Of a DNA stretch of 9,402 bases, positions 6,342-9,402 are shown piece after piece (positions within the stretch are counted from its first letter, which is position 1; the number at the start of each line of letters is the position of its first letter). The position numbers were made by a program, and so were the translations under genes. The stretch comes from Nitrospira sp. (lineage in GTDB: Bacteria > Nitrospirota > Nitrospiria > Nitrospirales > Nitrospiraceae). Below the pieces are notes generated by a model. The model was not told where the DNA came from, did not search any database, and worked only from the letters and a program-made list of their open reading frames with translations. The DNA is taken from contig JABMDG010000004.1 of assembly GCA_015904045.1 (NCBI GenBank), forward strand, positions 12,217-21,618, in the 5' to 3' direction.

Positions 6342-6701
6342 ATGACCGGCTTAACGACATCCACATCCATCGTCGTGAGTCCCGTGAAGCGGGGCGCGAC
6401 GCGGTTATCACCGAACCATCTCGCGGGTTTGGCTCTGAAACTATTTGCATTCAAAGCGGAGCGCTGGGGACGGCGGGCACGCTTCTACGAGCGTCACCGC
6501 GACTACTTTCCTCGGCTCATTGCCGGCCGATTCGTCGCTCGGTGCCGCGAGTTGGAGGCCAGATACCGGGGGCTCGCCATCGCGCTCTTCGGCCTCTCGG
6601 CCCACGATCAGCTGGTGCCGGTCCGGGCAATTGCCTCACAGCGAAGACAGGGAAAAAGGATAGCACCGCCTCACCGCCTGGCATTGACGTCGATGCGGTA
6701 A
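6342..6701 (+). CDS. Basic hypothetical protein, 119 aa
   Basis: The ATG at 6342 is preceded by GGGAGGAGG five bases upstream, one of the best ribosome binding sites in the window, so I prefer it over the longer frame from 6249. The product is strongly basic. It starts MTGLTTSTSIVVSPVKRG, has an Arg-rich middle (AERWGRRARFYERHRDYF, then FVARCRELEARYRG) that should be helical, and ends with RRQGKRIAPPHR. A short hydrophobic stretch, LAIALFGL, lies after the Arg-rich region. No signal peptide or known domain is visible. It has no counterpart in copy A. The last part is proline- and arginine-rich, so the true C-terminus could be affected by a frameshift. I cannot assign a function. Confidence 0.5.
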   Translation: MTGLTTSTSIVVSPVKRGATRLSPNHLAGLALKLFAFKAERWGRRARFYERHRDYFPRLIAGRFVARCRELEARYRGLAIALFGLSAHDQLVPVRAIASQRRQGKRIAPPHRLALTSMR

Positions 6702-6740
6702 GCGGTCCTCGTGTTGACGGACGACCACGGACACACGCGG

Positions 6741-7166
6741 TTATCCCTGACCGCAGAGGACTTCCCACAAGGCGTGGTTGACGCTCGCGGGCTCAATCGG
6801 CAACCACGCGGTGGGATCCACATAGCCGTGAGACGCAGGGCCGGTCCCCATGTGGTGGAGAAAATCGATGTACTCGAGTAAGCGAATCCGCTTGGGCTCG
6901 CAGTCCAGTTGTTTCTGAGTCTTAGCGGAAAAGAACCGGTGCGGGCTCATCATGAAACGGCCGAACCCTACCCCACCACCCTGAATCATCTTATAATCCG
7001 TCAATTGCCAGACCGTCACCATTGTCCCGTCCCTGGTGATCGTGTCGGGATCGATGTACACAGTCCGGAGCCCAGGATCGAGATAGTCCTTCTCGACCGC
7101 CACCCACTCCGCGTAGGCCGATTCAGCGATGATCAAGGCCAGTATGATGGAGAGCAGCCTCGCCAT
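6741..7166 (-). CDS. Surface-adhesin-E-like secreted protein (copy B)
   Basis: A 141-residue protein with a compact signal peptide (MARLLSIILALIIAESAYA, cleavage after Ala19). The mature chain runs EWVAVEKDYLDPGLRTVYI, DPDTITRDG, VWQLTDYK, HRFF, LDC (Cys89), HMGTG, AWLPIEPASVN and a terminal LC (Cys138). The layout matches copy A and the surface-adhesin E family: a small exported beta domain with two cysteines likely paired in the periplasm. About two-thirds of the mature residues match copy A. Only a weak ribosome binding site precedes the ATG. It lies downstream of the zinc-ribbon gene on the same strand with a 135-base gap, so co-transcription is plausible. The name reflects domain resemblance, not shown adhesion. 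Confidence 0.78.
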   Translation of the reverse strand: MARLLSIILALIIAESAYAEWVAVEKDYLDPGLRTVYIDPDTITRDGTMVTVWQLTDYKMIQGGGVGFGRFMMSPHRFFSAKTQKQLDCEPKRIRLLEYIDFLHHMGTGPASHGYVDPTAWLPIEPASVNHALWEVLCGQG

Positions 7167-7301
7167 ACTCAGTCACTCGAACGGCGAGAAAGAAACCGCC
7201 GGCGTCGGTTGGGAGATTACGCCGGATCTGCGCACGCCCGATTGCGAGCAACGACTCCGGTCATGCACAAGGAGAACGGGAGTCGACAGCAAACGGACGC
7301 T

Positions 7302-7685
7302 CTAGGTACCAAACACATGGCCGCATTTTAAGCAATGCAGCTTTGAGGCGACGGTGTTCTTCCAATCTTCCAGCTTTTTCGTGTAGGCCTTGTTCTTCCA
7401 GACTCCATAGCCGACCCAGACGCTTAAGAACCCAACGGTCGACAGCACGTCCGCCATCGCGGTTGCCGGTTCCGACGTTTCCGGCGAGGTCATGGAAAGC
7501 ATGATGCCGACATTGACCGGCATCGCGAGGAAGAACCCCTGAACATAGGCCCATGGCTGCTTTGGCGGATTATACTGTTGGGCCAACCCGCTCTTCACAC
7601 CGGCCGCGGCCTCCTGCTTCACAATCTCGCTGATCTGTTTCGCATCCCCCGCGTTGCAAGACGGACATGTGCGTTTGCCAGCCAT
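7302..7685 (-). CDS. Two-helix membrane protein with split zinc ribbon (copy B)
   Basis: This 127-residue protein starts at the ATG at 7683-7685, chosen because AGGAGG lies seven bases upstream and because the copy A gene begins at the same residue. The frame can be extended upstream to 7742, but that part has no counterpart in copy A. CPSC at residues 7-10 and CLKCGHVF from residue 118 frame two hydrophobic segments. The stretch VGYGVWKNKAY, followed by KKLE, is nearly identical between copies. The N-terminal linker and the inter-helix loop are the variable parts. The invariant cysteines suggest zinc or another metal is bound. Function is unknown to me. Confidence 0.85.
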   Translation of the reverse strand: MAGKRTCPSCNAGDAKQISEIVKQEAAAGVKSGLAQQYNPPKQPWAYVQGFFLAMPVNVGIMLSMTSPETSEPATAMADVLSTVGFLSVWVGYGVWKNKAYTKKLEDWKNTVASKLHCLKCGHVFGT

Positions 7686-7741
7686 CGTCCTACCTCCTAC
7701 GTCAGAACATCGCAGGAACCCGTCATCGGCCTCCGGTTTCA

Positions 7742-7771
7742 ATCATAATACTTTTCGTAGCGCGATGCCAG
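7742..7771 (-). promoter_or_regulatory. Candidate promoter of the zinc-ribbon gene (copy B)
   Basis: The minus strand reads CTGGCATCGCGCTACG, then AAAAG, then TATTAT (complement of 7745-7750) as a -10 candidate. It lies 60 bases before the start codon, the same distance as in copy A at 2377-2407. The flanking DNA is much more diverged. The -35 region is weak, so an activator or an alternative sigma factor cannot be excluded. Confidence 0.45.
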
Positions 7772-8009
7772 ACCCCCACTCAGAAGGGCGGCACAGCCCC
7801 CCCTTTCCAGCATGTGCGATCGGACTTCCAAATTTCTCGGTCCGTAGCCTACAATGCCGCCCAGACTTCCACTGGCTGAAAGGAGGCCTCGGATGACATG
7901 CTCCCGTACAGCTCCAACTATGGCGACACTCCCATAAGCAATCCGGACTCTATACCCACCTGATGATCCCGATTGACGGTACTCCATCGCACTGAGGAGA
8001 TCTGACCCC
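7772..8009. other. Upstream region of the copy B acidic-protein gene
   Basis: This is the remainder of the divergent intergenic region. It shares GGACTTCC (7822-7829) with copy A (2479-2486). A possible -10, TACAAT, follows at about 7849. An AAAGGAGG box precedes an ATG at 7893-7895 that opens a 14-codon frame ending in TAA, a possible leader peptide. GAGGAG upstream of 8010 is the ribosome binding site of the acidic-protein gene. No larger gene is supported here. Confidence 0.35.
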
Positions 8010-8183
8010 ATGCGCATGTTTCAAGTACGGCAGACGATTGATTATGAACTGACTCTGGCGGCGGGAACCGAACAGGAAGCCATTCTGAAGGCCAAAGGCA
8101 TCCCGCTGGCGCAATGGACCTCCGAACCGGCCGAAGTCACAGCCGAGTTGGTCGATGAGACGGACGAAATCGACGAGTACTAA
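8010..8183 (+). CDS. Small acidic protein of unknown function, 57 aa (copy B)
   Basis: This frame reads MRMFQVRQTIDYELTLAA, continues with TEQEAILKAKGIPLAQW and ends with DETDEIDEY and TAA. It differs from the gene at 2588-2761 at only six of 57 residues (His/Gln, Asn/Asp, Thr/Ala, Gly/Ser and two Ile/Val). GAGGAG lies upstream with about nine bases of spacing. No membrane segment or export signal is present; the strand-helix-strand pattern and acidic tail suggest a small soluble protein, perhaps one that binds a partner. It is short enough to be missed by gene callers with a 60-codon cutoff. It ends just before a strong hairpin and faces the 81-residue gene. Confidence 0.82.
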   Translation: MRMFQVRQTIDYELTLAAGTEQEAILKAKGIPLAQWTSEPAEVTAELVDETDEIDEY

Positions 8184-8192
8184 CAGGACTTG

Positions 8193-8215
8193 AGCACGAC
8201 CTTCAGGGTCGTGCT
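8193..8215. terminator. Hairpin between convergent genes, terminator-like
   Basis: AGCACGACC (8193-8201) and GGTCGTGCT (8207-8215) form a perfect 9-bp stem with a 5-base loop. It starts ten bases after the stop of the acidic-protein gene and lies before the convergent 81-residue gene's stop. There is no T-run on either strand, so intrinsic termination is only a possibility. Confidence 0.45.
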
Positions 8216-8238
8216 TGCGCCGGACCAGCTCGCGTAAT

Positions 8239-8484
8239 TTACGGCTGCTTCGGTTCGCCCAACTTCTTCGTGACACAGTCGTTGAATGCCATTCTCCGGT
8301 GATAGGGAGTCCAAAACCAATTGTACTTCTTCACCATATCCAACTCATCCACATAGTCATTGCACCGCTTTGCCTGCGCCTCGCCGGCTTCAAGCGGCGC
8401 CGTCATCACCCACGCCCCAACCCCAATGGCGAAAAAGAACAGCCCGATGCTCACCACGATCACCACAATGCCCTTTGTGTTCAT
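8239..8484 (-). CDS. 81-residue protein with N-terminal membrane anchor (copy B, intact)
   Basis: The ATG at 8482-8484 has GAGGGG four bases upstream. Residues 5-27 (GIVVIVVSIGLFFFAIGVGA and onward) form one membrane helix or an uncleaved signal anchor. The rest is soluble: EAGEAQAKRCNDYVDELD, NWFWTPYHRR and AFNDCVTKKLGEPKQP. Cys41 and Cys70 may pair if this part is periplasmic. The C-terminal 16 or so residues recur as the remnant at 3032-3084, so this gene belongs to the duplicated block. I do not recognise a family. It sits 44 bases downstream of the tRNA-Leu gene on the same strand. Confidence 0.75.
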   Translation of the reverse strand: MNTKGIVVIVVSIGLFFFAIGVGAWVMTAPLEAGEAQAKRCNDYVDELDMVKKYNWFWTPYHRRMAFNDCVTKKLGEPKQP

Positions 8485-8528
8485 GAATCCCCTCTATCCG
8501 ATCGCATGCAGTCACTCCCCGATTCTCA

Positions 8529-8618
8529 TGGTGCCGGAGGCCGGAATCGAACCGGCACGGGCCTTGTGAGCCCGAGGGATTTTAAGTCCCTTGCGTCTAC
8601 CAATTCCGCCACTCCGGC
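8529..8618 (-). tRNA. tRNA-Leu (anticodon UAA)
   Basis: On the minus strand the sequence folds as a class II tRNA. The acceptor stem is GCCGGAG with CTCCGGC. The D-arm contains GAATTGGTAGAC. The anticodon stem is AGGGA/TCCCT around the loop CTTAAAA, giving anticodon UAA (plus-strand 8582-8584). A long variable arm has CGGGC opposite GCCCG. The T-arm is GCCGG-TTCGATT-CCGGC, then discriminator A and an encoded CCA. The long variable arm and the UAA anticodon identify leucine. Confidence 0.97.
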
Positions 8619-8768
8619 ACACCGGCGTCACGGTTACATCATCTGGTCATCGGTCATCCTGAGGCATGGCCATCCATGCCCCAAACGGCGGGACTGTAGC
8701 ATCGAGGTCGAAGGTATTCAAGCAGGCTACGGGTGACTCAGGAGGTATGACGGGCGGGAAGCACCCTT

Positions 8769-8804
8769 GCCGGCCTGAGCCGATCGCCTCGGCGTCAGGC
8801 CGGC
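8769..8804. terminator. Strong GC-rich hairpin downstream of the YtxH-like gene
   Basis: GCCGGCCTGAGCCGA (8769-8783) pairs with TCGGC (8789-8793), one unpaired G, and TCAGGCCGGC (8795-8804), giving a 15-bp stem with a single bulge and a 5-base loop. It lies 21 bases past the stop of the minus-strand YtxH-like gene and would end its transcript. A second small inverted repeat (AGAAG 8805-8809, CTTCT 8815-8819) abuts it. No T-run follows on the minus strand, so a REP-type or 3'-end protecting hairpin is equally possible. Confidence 0.5.
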
Positions 8805-8825
8805 AGAAGTCACTCTTCTTACACG

Positions 8826-9092
8826 TCAGTTCAGCGTCGCGGTGAGAACCGGCGGCTCTTCACAGGGCTTGACGATCTCATTCCGGTGATTGATCACTTG
8901 CTTCACCCCGGCCTGGACCGAGCGACTCAATCGAAGGGCCTGGACCTGTGCCTTCTTCGCATACCGGCCAATATCCCTGCGGGTTTGGACACCCGACTTC
9001 GGGGCGAAGAGGAGCCCGAGACCGGCCCCGAGGACGGCGCCTCCGGCGATCATAGCTGCAACCTTGGCGACGTGTTTCCCATTTTCCGACAT
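8826..9092 (-). CDS. YtxH-like small membrane protein
   Basis: An 88-residue protein with the YtxH domain (PF12732) signature: one Gly/Ala-rich membrane helix, AAMIAGGAVLGAGLGLLFAP (residues 12-31), directly followed by KSGVQTRRDIG and a basic amphipathic helix (KKAQVQALRLSRSVQAGVKQ). Family members are small envelope or stress-associated proteins without an assigned activity. The ATG at 9090-9092 is well supported by GGGAGG six bases upstream. The C-terminal tail (VKPCEEPPVLTATLN) is Pro-rich and lacks the long coiled coil of larger relatives. It stands alone, upstream of the tRNA gene on the same strand, with a strong hairpin at its 3' end. Confidence 0.85.
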   Translation of the reverse strand: MSENGKHVAKVAAMIAGGAVLGAGLGLLFAPKSGVQTRRDIGRYAKKAQVQALRLSRSVQAGVKQVINHRNEIVKPCEEPPVLTATLN

Positions 9093-9222
9093 GATGAACC
9101 TCCCTTAGGTGTTGCACTGGCCCGTGTGACAGTGTTTCTACAGATTGAGTCTTGGAGCACCAATCGTGCCAGCCACAACCCGCTCCTATCCCGATGAAAT
9201 ATTTACCCTCTGCCTCGTCCGA

Positions 9223-9402
9223 TTAAGACCGGCTCATAAACAGTCCTGTTTTGCCAACAGCTCGTGACACAATCGTTACAGAAAACCAACAGTCATACGT
9301 CTCCACATAGCCACCAGAGCCGATTTGCAAGAATATCACCCCGCATACCAACCACTCACCAATCAGCTTGCAATGGAGAACCGCCTCCCATATGATCCCG
9401 AG
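9223..9402 (-). CDS. Possible C-terminal fragment of a protein entering from the right edge
   Basis: The minus strand is open from the window edge to a TAA at 9223-9225, giving 59 residues that include EWLVCGVIFLQIGSGGYVET and, a little later, VTIVSRAVGKTGLFMSRS. The composition is more AT-rich than the neighbouring genes. No domain is recognised and no start is in the window, so this could be chance openness. The rest of 9093-9402 contains the upstream region of the YtxH-like gene and nothing else I can name. Confidence 0.25.
   Translation of the reverse strand, partial: LGIIWEAVLHCKLIGEWLVCGVIFLQIGSGGYVETYDCWFSVTIVSRAVGKTGLFMSRS

Noticed and set aside
7302..7742. N-terminally extended zinc-ribbon protein starting at 7742
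   Set aside because: The extra 19 residues are absent in copy A, overlap the conserved promoter block and lie upstream of a perfect ribosome binding site for the ATG at 7683-7685.
8484..8640. tRNA-Leu gene as an integration site for a genomic island
   Set aside because: No second copy of the tRNA 3' end is present in the window and no integrase is encoded, so there is no att-site evidence.
8215..8736. A 173-codon plus-strand open frame
   Set aside because: It crosses the whole tRNA-Leu gene and the antisense of the 81-residue gene; the composition is unlike a protein.
9253..9290. A third remnant of the 81-residue protein's C-terminus (minus strand FCNDCVT)
   Set aside because: Only about 15 bases match, a stop lies a few codons upstream and the following residues differ, so chance is likely.
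1..9402. CRISPR array, phage, secretion or toxin-antitoxin module
   Set aside because: There is no regular repeat-spacer pattern and no cas, structural, secretion or recognised toxin gene. The short repeats are palindromic and irregularly spaced.

Overview
This window is a moderately GC-rich bacterial chromosome segment with short genes, many dispersed palindromic repeats and no mobile-element transposase. The gene set (DUF423, dienelactone-hydrolase-like, surface-adhesin-E-like, YtxH and DUF4386 proteins) and the repeat style fit a Nitrospira-like member of the Nitrospirota. That placement is an inference from pattern recognition, not a database result.

The dominant structure is a diverged direct duplication of a six-gene block. 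Copy A (about 154-3084) and copy B (about 4749-8286) carry the same genes in the same order and orientation: a secreted protein of unknown function (+), a DUF423 membrane protein (-), a surface-adhesin-E-like periplasmic protein (-), a split-zinc-ribbon membrane protein (-), a 57-residue acidic protein (+) and an 81-residue membrane-anchored protein (-). The four inner genes are intact in both copies and differ at roughly 10-35% of residues, mostly conservatively. The two outer genes are complete only in copy B. In copy A each has lost its 5' part, as expected if copy A is a broken-off or transferred fragment.

Region by region: 1-148 is the start of a DUF4386 membrane protein running off the left edge. 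154-847 holds the truncated outer gene and a 235-bp element with terminal inverted repeats whose edge supplies that gene's stop codon. 909-2761 holds the four inner genes of copy A. 2762-3390 is debris: short repeats, a remnant of the 81-residue gene fused in frame to the N-terminus of a Gfo/Idh/MocA-type oxidoreductase, and REP-like palindromes. 3438-4238 is a dienelactone-hydrolase-fold protein that lacks the catalytic Cys and His. 4278-8484 is copy B, which has an extra roughly 1-kb segment carrying two unrecognised genes (about 5840-6701). 8529-8618 is tRNA-Leu(UAA) on the minus strand. 8826-9092 is a YtxH-like protein. The right end is poorly explained.

In both copies the zinc-ribbon, adhesin-E-like and DUF423 genes lie head-to-tail on the minus strand, and the acidic-protein gene diverges from them across a shared intergenic region. 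A candidate -10 element sits at exactly the same distance from the zinc-ribbon start codon in both copies. The block therefore looks like an envelope or periplasm module kept twice, but its job cannot be stated from sequence alone.
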